DNA of 64,000 nt from Rhodobacteraceae bacterium Alg231-30 (GCA_900143615.1 FREU01000007.1:144612-208611), one strand, 5' to 3'; counted from the first letter of the stretch, positions 9,692 to 18,906 are shown. The notes: a model not told the origin generated them from the letters alone. A program made the numbers and translations.

Positions 9692-10120
9692 TTACAAATC
9701 TGTATCGGGCGTTGTCGGCGTTGTTGGAGGTGGAGTTGGTGTTGTGGTGGTTGTCGTCGTCGTGGTTGTCGAAGGCGCCTTTTTTTCTTTCTCAACTTCA
9801 AACGTGGCCCCGACACCTATGCCATAATCCAACTCGGCTGCATTGGTGTCGTAGCCCAAACTAAGATCGATATAGAAATCCTCATCCAAATAGGCGATGC
9901 CAACATTTGGCCGGAAAGACTGTGCCTTAAATTTATAGTCCAGCCCCAGCGCCAAAGCACCGCTTTCTGCTTCATCTGTGGAGAAAATACGAGCTCCAAC
10001 AGCCACGTCGCCGCCAAAGATAAAGCTTACTCCAAATCCAAATGACGGATCGGCAACCGCTGGCAAAGCGCCCCCGAATGAAACGGCAAAACAAACAGCT
10101 TTCAAATACTTTTTACGCAA
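9692..10120 (-). CDS. Small secreted beta-strand protein with poly-threonine tail, function unknown
   Basis: I do not recognise a family. The frame is open from 10177, but the likely start is TTG at 10118-10120, preceded by GAGG at 8 bases. This gives MRKKYLKAVCFAVSFGGALPAVA, a good Sec signal peptide with AVA cleavage, and a 142-residue precursor. The mature part alternates hydrophobic and polar residues with glycines (FGFGVSFIFG, DFYIDLSLGYDT), like a small outer-membrane beta-barrel. The C-terminus ends in ten threonines in a row followed by a Pro/Thr segment. It is convergent with paaE and unlikely to belong to phenylacetate catabolism. Confidence 0.62.
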   Translation of the reverse strand: MRKKYLKAVCFAVSFGGALPAVADPSFGFGVSFIFGGDVAVGARIFSTDEAESGALALGLDYKFKAQSFRPNVGIAYLDEDFYIDLSLGYDTNAAELDYGIGVGATFEVEKEKKAPSTTTTTTTTTTPTPPPTTPTTPDTDL

Positions 10121-10402
10121 AACAAAAACCTCAAACAAAACTGAAACACAGGGCCACTCAAAATACGCGACCACCACGCAATCATAAAACCTAATACGCT
10201 ATCTTACAATTGCATCCAAATTTTGCATCCTGATGTATTGGCAATTACTGCGCATTGAAACACTCCTAAAGAGTGTGATGTATGACTGCCATCATAACGG
10301 ATATGGCTGCGCCCCGGCGCCTCAGAAGCGCGCACTTGAATTTTCATCGCGCATTTTTGCTGTCATCAAGCGCTAGGAAACCAGGCTTTTGACCGGCTGG
10401 AC

Positions 10403-10999
10403 TTAAACTCCGCGCAATCCGCCAAGTGTTAGGTTCGTCACAAGCGCCGCATACTCTTCACGCGCTTCAGTCGCAGCGCCGGGTTGCCACATATAGTACC
10501 AGTTGAGCATACCGAAAATCGACATGGTCACGCTACGCAGCTTGGCCTTGTCGGCATCCATAACGTCGGGGGCATTTTTCCTCACAACGTCAGATACAAA
10601 CGACACCATCTCACGCTGATAGCCCCGCAACACCGCCTGTTGCTCTGCTGGCAGCATAGCCACCCCACTAGATTGGACGCGGTGCTCGTCATCCGCACCT
10701 TGATAGGCCAACAGAATCTCACGGGTCACACCCCGCAGCTGATCCTCGGGGGACAATCCACCAAGATCGATATCACAGACACGATCTCGCAACCCCTTCA
10801 GGTAAGTCTCAAGAATACCAAACAGAATGGCATCTTTGCTGTCGTAGTAATGGTAGATATTGGCTTTTGAAATCCCGCATTCCCGCGCCAAAACGGCGAC
10901 TGAAGCACGATCAAACCCTTCATTGGCAAACACACGCGCCGCCACCTTCAGGATGTGGTCACGTTTCTGGTCGTGGTCTTTGGCAATTGTGCGCGCCAC
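10403..10999 (-). CDS. paaR: TetR-family regulator of phenylacetate genes (PaaR-like)
   Basis: This 198-residue protein has an N-terminal TetR helix-turn-helix (about residues 10-60: ILKVAARVFANEGFDRAS, ISKANIYHYYDSKDAIL) and an alpha-helical ligand domain. Its start is a GTG that overlaps the paaK stop (TAGTG), so the two are co-translated. By analogy with TetR-type PaaR proteins it should repress the paa genes and respond to phenylacetyl-CoA. The palindromes at 4631-4642 and 12830-12841 are candidate operators. The gene name rests on context. Confidence 0.85.
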   Translation of the reverse strand: MARTIAKDHDQKRDHILKVAARVFANEGFDRASVAVLARECGISKANIYHYYDSKDAILFGILETYLKGLRDRVCDIDLGGLSPEDQLRGVTREILLAYQGADDEHRVQSSGVAMLPAEQQAVLRGYQREMVSFVSDVVRKNAPDVMDADKAKLRSVTMSIFGMLNWYYMWQPGAATEAREEYAALVTNLTLGGLRGV

Positions 11000-12315
11000 T
11001 AGGTCTCTCCCAAGCTGCGATTGTCGATCACGCGCTTGGCTTTGCCTTGGCTACGCTCAACATCTCCGGGGTCCCCTACGATGATTTCGCAGCTGACGCC
11101 AACCATGTCTTTGATACGTTTGCCCAACATGCGGGCCGCCGCCGTTTTAGACAGGTTATCTGCTGCTTTTGGCATCGCTTCCACCATGATGCGCATCGCA
11201 TCCATTCGCCCTGAACGATAAAGCTCGATCTGATAGTATGGCGCCAAGCCACCGGTTGCGAGGACCTGCTCCTCGACCTGACTTGGAAACACATTCACCC
11301 CGCGCAGAATGATCATATCGTCGCTGCGTCCGGTGATTTTCTCCATCCGCCGCATGCTGCGCGCAGTGCCAGGCATCAGGCGGGTCAAATCACGCGTGCG
11401 GTATCGGATCATCGGCAGGCCTTCTTTGGTCAGCGTGGTAAACACCAACTCGCCCATTTCGCCATCTTCGACCACCTCACCGGTCTCGGGGTCGATAATC
11501 TCGGGATAGAAATGATCCTCCCAGATCACCGGACCGTCTTTGGTTTCCACACATTCATTGGCCACCCCCGGCCCCATGATTTCCGAAAGCCCATAGATAT
11601 CCACCGCGTGCATATCAAAAGCAGCCTCGACTTCACGCCGCATCGCATCTGTCCAGGGTTCCGCCCCAAAGACACCCACCGACAAAGAACAGTCGCGCGG
11701 ATCCAGCCCCTGTTTATGAAACTGCTCCAAAATATTCAGCATATACGACGGCGTCACCATAATACCGTCGGGCTGAAAATCTGTGATCAACCCGACCTGC
11801 TTTTCGGTCTGACCGCCCGACATCGGCACCACCGTCGCACCCAGCCGCTCGATCCCGTAGTGTGCACCCAAACCACCAGTAAATAACCCATAACCATAGG
11901 CGTTGTGGATCAAATCCCCCGCCCGCAGACCGGATGCGCGCAGACTGCGCGCCATCAAATCCGCCCAGACATCGATATCGCCTTTTGTATAGCCCACCAC
12001 AGTTGGTTTGCCCGTCGTACCAGAGGACGCATGAATGCGCGCAATCTGCGCCCGCGGTACAGCCAACATGCCAAAGGGGTAATTGTCGCGCAGATCGTCT
12101 TTGTAGGTGAACGGAATCTTGGCCAGATCACTCAGGCTTTGCAAATCATCAGGATGCACCCCTGCAGCCTCACATCGTGCACGATACATCGCCACGTTGT
12201 CATAGGCGTGGCGCAACGACCATTTCAGCCGCTCCAATTGCAACGCGCGGATTTCATCAATCGAGGCTACCTCGATCGGGTCTAACTCTTCCCGCCTCGG
12301 GCTCAAATCTTTCAT
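10999..12315 (-). CDS. paaK: Phenylacetate-CoA ligase
   Basis: PaaK activates phenylacetate to phenylacetyl-CoA using ATP, the entry step of the pathway. The product is 438 residues, typical for PaaK. The AMP-binding motif SSGTTGKPTVVGYT is present, along with YGLSEIMGPGV and the late TGRSDDMIILRGVNVFPSQ segment. It lies 33 bases after paaI and overlaps paaR by one base. Confidence 0.97.
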   Translation of the reverse strand: MKDLSPRREELDPIEVASIDEIRALQLERLKWSLRHAYDNVAMYRARCEAAGVHPDDLQSLSDLAKIPFTYKDDLRDNYPFGMLAVPRAQIARIHASSGTTGKPTVVGYTKGDIDVWADLMARSLRASGLRAGDLIHNAYGYGLFTGGLGAHYGIERLGATVVPMSGGQTEKQVGLITDFQPDGIMVTPSYMLNILEQFHKQGLDPRDCSLSVGVFGAEPWTDAMRREVEAAFDMHAVDIYGLSEIMGPGVANECVETKDGPVIWEDHFYPEIIDPETGEVVEDGEMGELVFTTLTKEGLPMIRYRTRDLTRLMPGTARSMRRMEKITGRSDDMIILRGVNVFPSQVEEQVLATGGLAPYYQIELYRSGRMDAMRIMVEAMPKAADNLSKTAAARMLGKRIKDMVGVSCEIIVGDPGDVERSQGKAKRVIDNRSLGET

Positions 12316-12348
12316 GGCGCACGCCTCCCCTCGTTTGCCTAAGCTTTC

Positions 12349-12783
12349 TTATTCTTCAAATAGGGCGCCTTTAATGGCCCGTGATGCGCCTCGAAACTCG
12401 GCGACAACGGCACCTTCTTGGGTACGAACCGTCACATCATACAGCCCACTGCGCCCTGTCAGACTGACTTCACGCGCCTCGGCCATCAGCACATCGCCTT
12501 CATGGACCGGCGCGAGATAGCTGATCTGGTTATGCTGCGCGACAGTGGCCTGATTGCGGCTATTGCACGCAAAGGCAAACGCGCTATCGGCCAGCGAATA
12601 GGTCACGCCACCGTGACACATCCCATGCCCGTTACAGTGATGCGCCTGCACCTTCAGGCTCAGCACCGCACGCCCCTCATCCACCTCGACAATCTGCATC
12701 CCCATATGCTGGCTCGCAAAATCGCTGGCCCACATTGCGGCGGCGGCCTTTTGGGCACGCACCTTTGACGTCAACTCACTCAT
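12349..12783 (-). CDS. paaI: PaaI hotdog-fold acyl-CoA thioesterase
   Basis: PaaI is a thioesterase that frees CoA from stalled phenylacetate intermediates. The 144-residue product starts at ATG 12781-12783, preceded by GGGGAGG. The hotdog motif is clear: GHGMCHGGVTYSLADSAFAF. First gene of paaI-paaK-paaR and divergent from paaZ. Confidence 0.95.
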   Translation of the reverse strand: MSELTSKVRAQKAAAAMWASDFASQHMGMQIVEVDEGRAVLSLKVQAHHCNGHGMCHGGVTYSLADSAFAFACNSRNQATVAQHNQISYLAPVHEGDVLMAEAREVSLTGRSGLYDVTVRTQEGAVVAEFRGASRAIKGALFEE

Positions 12784-12829
12784 GAAGCCTCCCCTCCGCA
12801 AGTTCGCATTGTGACTCTTTCGTTGCATA

Positions 12830-12841
12830 AACCGAACGGTT
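12830..12841. promoter_or_regulatory. Candidate PaaR operator between paaI and paaZ
   Basis: AACCGAACGGTT is a perfect palindrome (5-base arms, 2-base spacer). It lies 46 bases from the paaI start and 37 bases from the paaZ start, so one site could control both directions. A related site occurs before paaJ (4631-4642). The ACCG-NN-CGGT core fits the general form of PaaR operators as I recall them. Confidence 0.6.
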
Positions 12842-12878
12842 GGTCAATAAAAGTCATACAGCCAGCGGGGGACACGGC

Positions 12879-14909
12879 ATGACACATCTTATGGTATCCA
12901 GTTTTGCAGCAGGCCAATGGATTGCCCCCGACAGCGGCGCGCGAGAGATCGAGAGCGCCATTACCGGCGACGTGATCGCACAGGCCGGCAACGATGCTTT
13001 GGACATGAGCGCGATGCTCGACTATGCGCGCACCTCCGGCGGGCCTGCCCTGCGCGCCATGACATTTCACGACCGCGCGCGCATGCTCAAAGCGCTTGCC
13101 TTATATCTGCGCGAGCACCGCGATGCGCTTTATGAGCTCTCGTTTAACACCGGCGCCACGCAAGCCGATCATCTGATCGACATCGACGGCGGCATCGGCA
13201 CCATGTTGGTCTTGGCTTCCAAAGGCCGTCGCGAAATGCCCGATGCGCAGGTTTACGTGGATGGCGAGGTTGAACAGCTGTCGCGCAATGGCAGCTTTCT
13301 GGGCCAACACATCTGCACACCGCTGCAAGGCGTCGCCGTGCACATCAACGCCTTCAACTTCCCTGTTTGGGGCATGCTGGAAAAGCTCGCCCCTACCCTG
13401 CTTGCGGGGGTCCCAGCTATTGTGAAACCTGCCACATCAACCTGCTATGTCACCGAATTGGCGGTGCGCATCATGCTACAAAGCGGCATCTTGCCTACTG
13501 GGGCCTTGCAGTTTGTCGCCGGCGGCCTTGGCGATATGCTCGATCAACTGACCTGCCAAGATGCCGTGGCTTTCACAGGCGCGGCCCAAACCGCACTGAA
13601 ATTGCGCGCAACGCCCGCGATCCTGTCAAACTCGGTGCGTTTCACCGCCGAAGCCGACAGCCTGAATGCCTCCATTCTTGGTCCCGACGCCACGCCGGAC
13701 ACACCCGAATTTGACCTCTTCATCCAAGAGGCCGCGCGCGAAATGACCACCAAGGCGGGCCAGAAATGCACAGCCATCCGCCGCATAATAACACCACAGT
13801 CTCAAGCCGACGCCGTGATCTCGGCCCTGTCCGCCCGCCTGTCCAAAACGGTGATTGGCGACCCACGCCTTGCCGACACCCAAATGGGCGCGCTCGTGTC
13901 CAACGCACAGAAAGCCGACGTGCTCGCCAACGCCCTACGGATCGGAACCGAAGCCGAGAGGGTCTTTGGCATTGCGGAGGATTTCACCGTTCAAGGCGCG
14001 GATGCCAGCAAAGGCGCTTTTGTCCCCCCGATGCTGTTTCACTGCACCGATCCCGATGCGGCCACACATGTTCATCAGACCGAAGCCTTCGGTCCCGTGG
14101 CAACCGTGATGGGCTACCGTGACACCGATCACGCCATCACACTTGCCAATCGCGGCCAAGGTTCACTTGTAGCCTCCGTCATCACACAAGATACCAACTT
14201 CGCCCGCGACGTGACGCTGGGGGCCGCCGCCTTTCACGGCAGGCTCTACTTTAACAATCGCGACAGCATGGGTGAAGCCACAGGTCACGGCGCGCCGCTC
14301 CCACATATGACCCACGGCGGACCGGGCCGCGCGGGCGGCGGTGAAGAGTTAGGCGGCATCCGCGCCGTGAAACACTATATGCAGCGCACCGCCGTGCAAG
14401 GCAGCCCTGCACTCCTCGCCTCCCTCACCCAAAGCTGGATCAACGGCGCGCCCGAAACAGAGCGTGGCACGCACCCGTTTACGCGCCGCTTTGAGGATCT
14501 CACGATCGGCGACACGCTGAACACCCCCTCGCGCCCCATCAGCCTAAAAGACATCGAACATTTCGCTCATTTCACAGGCGACACCTTTTACGCCCATATG
14601 GATGATGCCGCCGCCAAGCGAAACCCGTTCTTCCCCGGTCGCGTAGCACATGGCTACCTGCTGCTCTCCTTTGCCGCTGGCCTGTTTGTAGAACCCGACG
14701 AAGGGCCGGTCCTCGCCAATACGGGTCTGGACAATCTGCGTTTTATGAAACCAGTTCAAGCAGGCGACGCCATCAAAGTGCGCCTCACCGTTATGCGCAA
14801 AACCCCCCGCAATGCCGAGTATGGCGAGGTGCGTTGGCACGTCAGCATAAGCAATCAGGATAACGACAAAGTCGCGGAATACGAGTTGCTGACAATGAAC
14901 GCAATCTAG
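12879..14909 (+). CDS. paaZ: PaaZ, bifunctional oxepin-CoA hydrolase / aldehyde dehydrogenase
   Basis: PaaZ opens the oxepin-CoA ring with its C-terminal MaoC-type hydratase and oxidises the resulting aldehyde with its N-terminal aldehyde dehydrogenase. The product is 676 residues. The N-terminal half has the catalytic cysteine in KAGQKCTAIRRI and the glutamate in SVRFTAEADSL. The C-terminal 150 residues have a MaoC signature (FTGDTFYAHMDDAAAKRNPF, VAHGYLLLSFAAG). The ATG at 12879 follows GGGGGA. paaF, paaG and paaH are not in the window and must lie elsewhere if the pathway is complete. Confidence 0.96.
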   Translation: MTHLMVSSFAAGQWIAPDSGAREIESAITGDVIAQAGNDALDMSAMLDYARTSGGPALRAMTFHDRARMLKALALYLREHRDALYELSFNTGATQADHLIDIDGGIGTMLVLASKGRREMPDAQVYVDGEVEQLSRNGSFLGQHICTPLQGVAVHINAFNFPVWGMLEKLAPTLLAGVPAIVKPATSTCYVTELAVRIMLQSGILPTGALQFVAGGLGDMLDQLTCQDAVAFTGAAQTALKLRATPAILSNSVRFTAEADSLNASILGPDATPDTPEFDLFIQEAAREMTTKAGQKCTAIRRIITPQSQADAVISALSARLSKTVIGDPRLADTQMGALVSNAQKADVLANALRIGTEAERVFGIAEDFTVQGADASKGAFVPPMLFHCTDPDAATHVHQTEAFGPVATVMGYRDTDHAITLANRGQGSLVASVITQDTNFARDVTLGAAAFHGRLYFNNRDSMGEATGHGAPLPHMTHGGPGRAGGGEELGGIRAVKHYMQRTAVQGSPALLASLTQSWINGAPETERGTHPFTRRFEDLTIGDTLNTPSRPISLKDIEHFAHFTGDTFYAHMDDAAAKRNPFFPGRVAHGYLLLSFAAGLFVEPDEGPVLANTGLDNLRFMKPVQAGDAIKVRLTVMRKTPRNAEYGEVRWHVSISNQDNDKVAEYELLTMNAI

Positions 14910-15118
14910 GCGTGTTTGCATCTTGCAACATGAAAGCTTAAATCGCCTCTCCACCAGTTTGGCTGTCACAGGAAACGCAATTGCAGAAATAGATACAAAC
15001 TGGCACCGCCTAACATATTTTTGACCGGAAAACAAAAGTTGGCGGCGCGTATGTGCAGTAGTTCGGAACCGGGCTTTCCCCGTTTCCTGACTTTCCATTT
15101 CTCAAAAGGATGCACATT

Positions 15119-15484
15119 GTGAAAAGAATACTCCTAGCGATTACAGCTCTGGCATTTGTCGGAGCTTGTTCCAAAACTGCCGCACAAATCGAACCTTCTT
15201 ACGTGTCCAAGAACACGTTTTCAGGGATGTCATGTTCTGCCCTTAACAATGAACGGGCAGAAATCATTCATCAGGTTAACGAATTCACTGGCAAGCAAAA
15301 TGACGCTGCCAATACTGATGCGGTCTTGATGGGCGTAGGGTTAATTTTGTTTTGGCCTGCTCTTCTTGCGATGCCAATGGGCGCCGACCATGCAGAACAA
15401 CTCGCTGCGGCCAAAGGGTCTTATGACGCAATCACCACCAAAATGGTAGAGAGCGGTTGCCAGCTTACCGCCGTCCCTGCCTAA
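15119..15484 (+). CDS. Small lipoprotein of unknown function
   Basis: No family recognised. The best start is GTG 15119 (AAAGGA 9 bases upstream); the ATG at 15110 overlaps that ribosome site. The 121-residue product begins MKRILLAITALAFVGACSK, a lipoprotein signal with lipobox FVGAC. The mature part has a helical segment, a central hydrophobic stretch (about residues 72-90, VLMGVGLILFWPALLAMPMG) and a helical tail with a late cysteine. A strong hairpin follows at 15558. Confidence 0.75.
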   Translation: MKRILLAITALAFVGACSKTAAQIEPSYVSKNTFSGMSCSALNNERAEIIHQVNEFTGKQNDAANTDAVLMGVGLILFWPALLAMPMGADHAEQLAAAKGSYDAITTKMVESGCQLTAVPA

Positions 15485-15557
15485 ATCCGAAGAAACGTCA
15501 GTTGGAAAGACGGGCGAACCATCGAATTTTGTCGATATGTCGTCTGATAGGCAAAAA

Positions 15558-15593
15558 GGGAAGGCCGCACCTATTTGCAGGTGCGGCCTTCCC
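15558..15593 (-). terminator. Strong 15-bp hairpin, terminator-like on the minus strand
   Basis: A perfect 15-base-pair stem (15558-15572 with 15579-15593) encloses a 6-base ATTTGC loop. On the plus strand it is preceded by AAAAA (15553-15557) and has no T-run after it. On the minus strand it is followed by TTTTT, so it is a good intrinsic terminator only for leftward transcription. No minus-strand gene lies immediately upstream: selU is on plus, and selD starts 3.2 kb away and ends at 16671. Confidence 0.7.
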
Positions 15594-15646
15594 CTGCTGT
15601 GTCGTTGCAGATACTCAAGGTTCAGCTTGGAACCGGACACCTTCAA

Positions 15647-16705
15647 ATGCCAATCATGCTCAGCTTACTGTCAGATCTCGCGTCCTTACCTTTTGACGAT
15701 GTGATCGACGTGCGCTCCCCCGCCGAATTCGCCGTGGACCACATCCCCGGCGCGATCAACCTGCCCGCGCTCTCCAATGCAGAGCGTGCCGAGGTCGGCA
15801 CAATCTATGTGCAAGAGGACCCGTTCAAGGCACGCAAAATTGGGGCTGCTCTAGTGTCACGCAACATGGCCGCCCATCTGCAAGGCCCGCTGCTGGACAA
15901 AGACGGCGCGTGGCGACCTCTGCTCTATTGCTGGCGCGGCGGTCAACGCTCAGGCTCTTGCAGCATCATCCTCAAGGAAATCGGCTGGCGGGCTGAGACA
16001 ATCGAAGGCGGCTATCTCAGCTATCGCCGCATGGTCGCCCGCGCGCTCTATGATGCGCCGATGCCCTGCCCCGTTGTCGTGATTGACGGCGGCACCGGCA
16101 CAGGCAAAACCCGCCTGCTGGCACATCTCGCCCACCAAGGTGCACAAACACTCGACCTCGAGGCCATGGCCCAACATCGTGGCTCACTGTTTGGCCCGAT
16201 GCAGGACACACAGCCCAGCCAAAAGGCCTTTGAAAGCCAACTGGCGATGGGGCTGGCAAAATTAGCCCCCGACCGTCCCGTGTTTGTCGAGGCCGAGAGT
16301 TCCAAAATCGGGCGACTGATCGTTCCGCCAACTCTGTGGCAAGCCATGATCGCCGCGCCAAGCCTGCGCCTCACCGCGCCACTTGCTGCGCGCTGCGAAC
16401 ATCTGATCACTGCCTATCCGGACATGTTGTGCGACCCCGACAAACTTGAAGCGGTCTTAAAGAAGCTGCTGCGCTACCACGGCCACGACAAAGTCAGGGC
16501 ATGGCAGGCACTTGCCACGAGCGGAGAGTATACCGCCTTGGTCGGTGAGCTTATTCAAACCCACTACGATCCGCGCTATCGCCGTTTCTCGCGCGACAAA
16601 AGCGCACAAACCGCACCGATAGATTTGAGAGATCTGACAGACGCGACGCTGAAAACCACCGCAGAGCAGATTATCGCAAAGTACTCAACGACGGTGTGCC
16701 CCTGA
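15647..16705 (+). CDS. selU: tRNA 2-selenouridine synthase (SelU/MnmH)
   Basis: SelU replaces sulfur with selenium in 2-thiouridine at the wobble position of certain tRNAs, using selenophosphate. The 352-residue product has an N-terminal rhodanese domain with active-site C95 in YCWRGGQRSGS and a C-terminal P-loop domain (GGTGTGKT, about residues 148-155). The ATG at 15647 gives the family N-terminus; another ATG at 15656 is possible. It converges with selD and their 3' ends overlap by 35 bases. Confidence 0.92.
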   Translation: MPIMLSLLSDLASLPFDDVIDVRSPAEFAVDHIPGAINLPALSNAERAEVGTIYVQEDPFKARKIGAALVSRNMAAHLQGPLLDKDGAWRPLLYCWRGGQRSGSCSIILKEIGWRAETIEGGYLSYRRMVARALYDAPMPCPVVVIDGGTGTGKTRLLAHLAHQGAQTLDLEAMAQHRGSLFGPMQDTQPSQKAFESQLAMGLAKLAPDRPVFVEAESSKIGRLIVPPTLWQAMIAAPSLRLTAPLAARCEHLITAYPDMLCDPDKLEAVLKKLLRYHGHDKVRAWQALATSGEYTALVGELIQTHYDPRYRRFSRDKSAQTAPIDLRDLTDATLKTTAEQIIAKYSTTVCP

Positions 16706-18848
16706 TCACCCGCCCGATCACGGCCGCCGCGTGACCTTTGGCGCGCAATTGCGCCACCAACCCGTCCGCCTCGGCAGCCGCCACAGCCGCCAACATGCCA
16801 CCCGAGGTTTGCGGGTCATGCAACAAAGCCCCCCGCGCGCCTTCCGCACCAAAAACCGGCGCAGCATCTGCATTAGCTTGATAAATTGTGCTGCGATGCC
16901 CCGACTGCGCCAATTCCAGCGCACCGCGATAAATCGGCACCGCCGCCAGATCGAGTTCCGCTGCCACATCAGAGGCACGGCAAATCGCCATCAGATGCCC
17001 AGCCAAGCCGAAACCCGTGACATCGGTCATCGCATGCGCACCCTGCAAAATTTCGGCAACATCACCCTGAGAGCGCGCCATGCTTTGCAAAACCTCAGCC
17101 ACATCCGGCCCACTCGCTTTGCTCTGCATCTCGGCGGCCAAAATGGTTCCCGACCCAATCGGGCGCGTTAGGATCAGCGCATCGCCCACTTTTGCACCCG
17201 CATTGGTGATTGGAGCGGCGTCCAACAAACCTGTCAGAGTGAGGCCGAGTGTCATCTCGGCCCCCATCGTGGAATGCCCCCCGACAATCTCGGCACCTGC
17301 CGCACTCACAACCGCGCCCGCTTCGCGCAGGATTTCCGCCATGGTGCGCGCAAGCAAAGCCTCAGACATACGCGGCAAGGTTACTGATAACAAAGCACTT
17401 TGCGGCGCCGCCCCCATGGCCCATATATCACCCAGCGCATGCACGGCGGTGATCCGCGCCATCAGCCCGTAGTCATCCGTAAAAGCGCGCAAATGATCCG
17501 TGGTCAGCACCTGCGTGACCGTCCCTGTCCGCAAAATTGCTGCATCATCGCCCGGCCCGGAGAGCACATCACTGCGCCCAATCCGTGGCATCTCTTGTAG
17601 CGCTGCAGACAAGGTTTGCGGCCCAACCTTGGAGCCACATCCTCCGCATAAAGGCTGGTGCAGCCCATCACCCAAAGCTACCTCTCTTGGTGCATCGGCT
17701 GTCGCCATCGCAGGCAAGCTGCGAAACTGCTCCATGAACTTCTGGTCAATGCGATCTTTCCAGCGCCACAACGCCGCGCCCGCTTTGGCATGGCCCCATT
17801 TTTCGACAATCGCGCGTTTTTCACCCAGCGACACCAGCTTGAGGTAATCTTTTTGCGGACGAAACGCTTTCAACGCTCGCCCCGCCAGAGTGGCGCGCAA
17901 ATTATGCGCCAGAACAGGCGCTGCGCGCACTGCAAACACTCCCGCTTTGGGCCGTGGGGTGTCGTTGATCTCAGCGCAATCGCCCACTGCAAACAAATCT
18001 TCAAACCCTTCGACAAGCAACTGCGCATTGGTACGGACAAACCCGTCTTTGGTGGTGGGCAACGCTGCCTGCGCCAGCCATTTATGTGCAAAAGCACCGG
18101 CCGCCCCAACGGTAAACTGGCTCTCAACCATACGGCCATCCGCCAGCAGAATACCACCACCATGAATGCTGAGCACCTTGGCGAGCGTCATCGGCACGAC
18201 GCCCAAATCGCGCATAGCGCCGAGCAAGAATTCCTCTGCCGCTTCGGTGCGCGCCGTGATGCGCGGACCGGCTTCAATAACGGTAATCTCTGGCGTCACC
18301 CCAGCGTTGTGCAACGCATGCGCCATCGCCAGCGACAACTCAGATCCGGCAACTCCGCCTCCGATGACCGCAACCTTTGGCGCAACCTCTCCGGCTTTGG
18401 CGCGAATAACAAACCGTGCCCATTGGTCTGCATAAGTATCCAGCGGCTTGGCCCCGATGGCATGCTCTGCAAATCCTTCGATATTTGGCATCTGCGCATG
18501 AATACCGACGTCGATGGACGCCACATCGTAGGCGATATCGCCACGTCCCTGCACAGTGATTGTCTTGGCAACCGGATCAATCCCCGTCGCCGGAGCCATG
18601 ATCAGGCGCGCGCCCGCGAAACGCGCCAGCTTGACCAGATCGATATCCAATGCGTCGCGCGAATAGTGCCCAGCAATATACCCTGGCAACATGCCAGAAT
18701 AGGGTGCCATCGGCCCCGGATTGATCAAGGTCAGCCGCGCGCCTGCCAGCGGCTTCATACCCCACATCCGCAAAGCCAGAGCATGAGCATGCCCGCCACC
18801 TACAAGGACCAAGTCGCGGCTCAGAGGGTACAGTGGGATCATGGGCAT
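16671..18848 (-). CDS. selD: Selenophosphate synthetase fused to an N-terminal pyridine nucleotide-disulfide oxidoreductase-like domain
   Basis: SelD makes selenophosphate from selenide and ATP; SelU next to it consumes that product. The 725-residue protein is a fusion. Residues 1 to about 380 form an NADH dehydrogenase-like flavoprotein (VLVGGGHAHALAL near the start, VAVIGGGVAGSELSL near 165, and FEDLFAVGDCAEI near 290). Residues from about 395 are SelD, with LCGGCGSK (C401, C404, K407) matching the Cys/Lys active-site region, then GPGDDAAIL and DVTGFGLAGHL. Cysteine rather than selenocysteine is used. NDH-SelD fusions are known in other bacteria. Two ATGs, 18848 and 18842, are possible starts. 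Confidence 0.93.
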   Translation of the reverse strand: MPMIPLYPLSRDLVLVGGGHAHALALRMWGMKPLAGARLTLINPGPMAPYSGMLPGYIAGHYSRDALDIDLVKLARFAGARLIMAPATGIDPVAKTITVQGRGDIAYDVASIDVGIHAQMPNIEGFAEHAIGAKPLDTYADQWARFVIRAKAGEVAPKVAVIGGGVAGSELSLAMAHALHNAGVTPEITVIEAGPRITARTEAAEEFLLGAMRDLGVVPMTLAKVLSIHGGGILLADGRMVESQFTVGAAGAFAHKWLAQAALPTTKDGFVRTNAQLLVEGFEDLFAVGDCAEINDTPRPKAGVFAVRAAPVLAHNLRATLAGRALKAFRPQKDYLKLVSLGEKRAIVEKWGHAKAGAALWRWKDRIDQKFMEQFRSLPAMATADAPREVALGDGLHQPLCGGCGSKVGPQTLSAALQEMPRIGRSDVLSGPGDDAAILRTGTVTQVLTTDHLRAFTDDYGLMARITAVHALGDIWAMGAAPQSALLSVTLPRMSEALLARTMAEILREAGAVVSAAGAEIVGGHSTMGAEMTLGLTLTGLLDAAPITNAGAKVGDALILTRPIGSGTILAAEMQSKASGPDVAEVLQSMARSQGDVAEILQGAHAMTDVTGFGLAGHLMAICRASDVAAELDLAAVPIYRGALELAQSGHRSTIYQANADAAPVFGAEGARGALLHDPQTSGGMLAAVAAAEADGLVAQLRAKGHAAAVIGRVIRGTPSLSTLR

Positions 18849-18906
18849 AAACCGGCTCTAAAAACAATCACACCAGAATAGCGCAATATCAATCACTTGG
18901 CTATGT

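Noticed and set aside
17658..18881. A 407-codon plus-strand open frame opposite selD
   Set aside because: It is antisense to clear SelD and flavoprotein motifs, and its His/Arg/Cys-rich composition is unlike a real protein.
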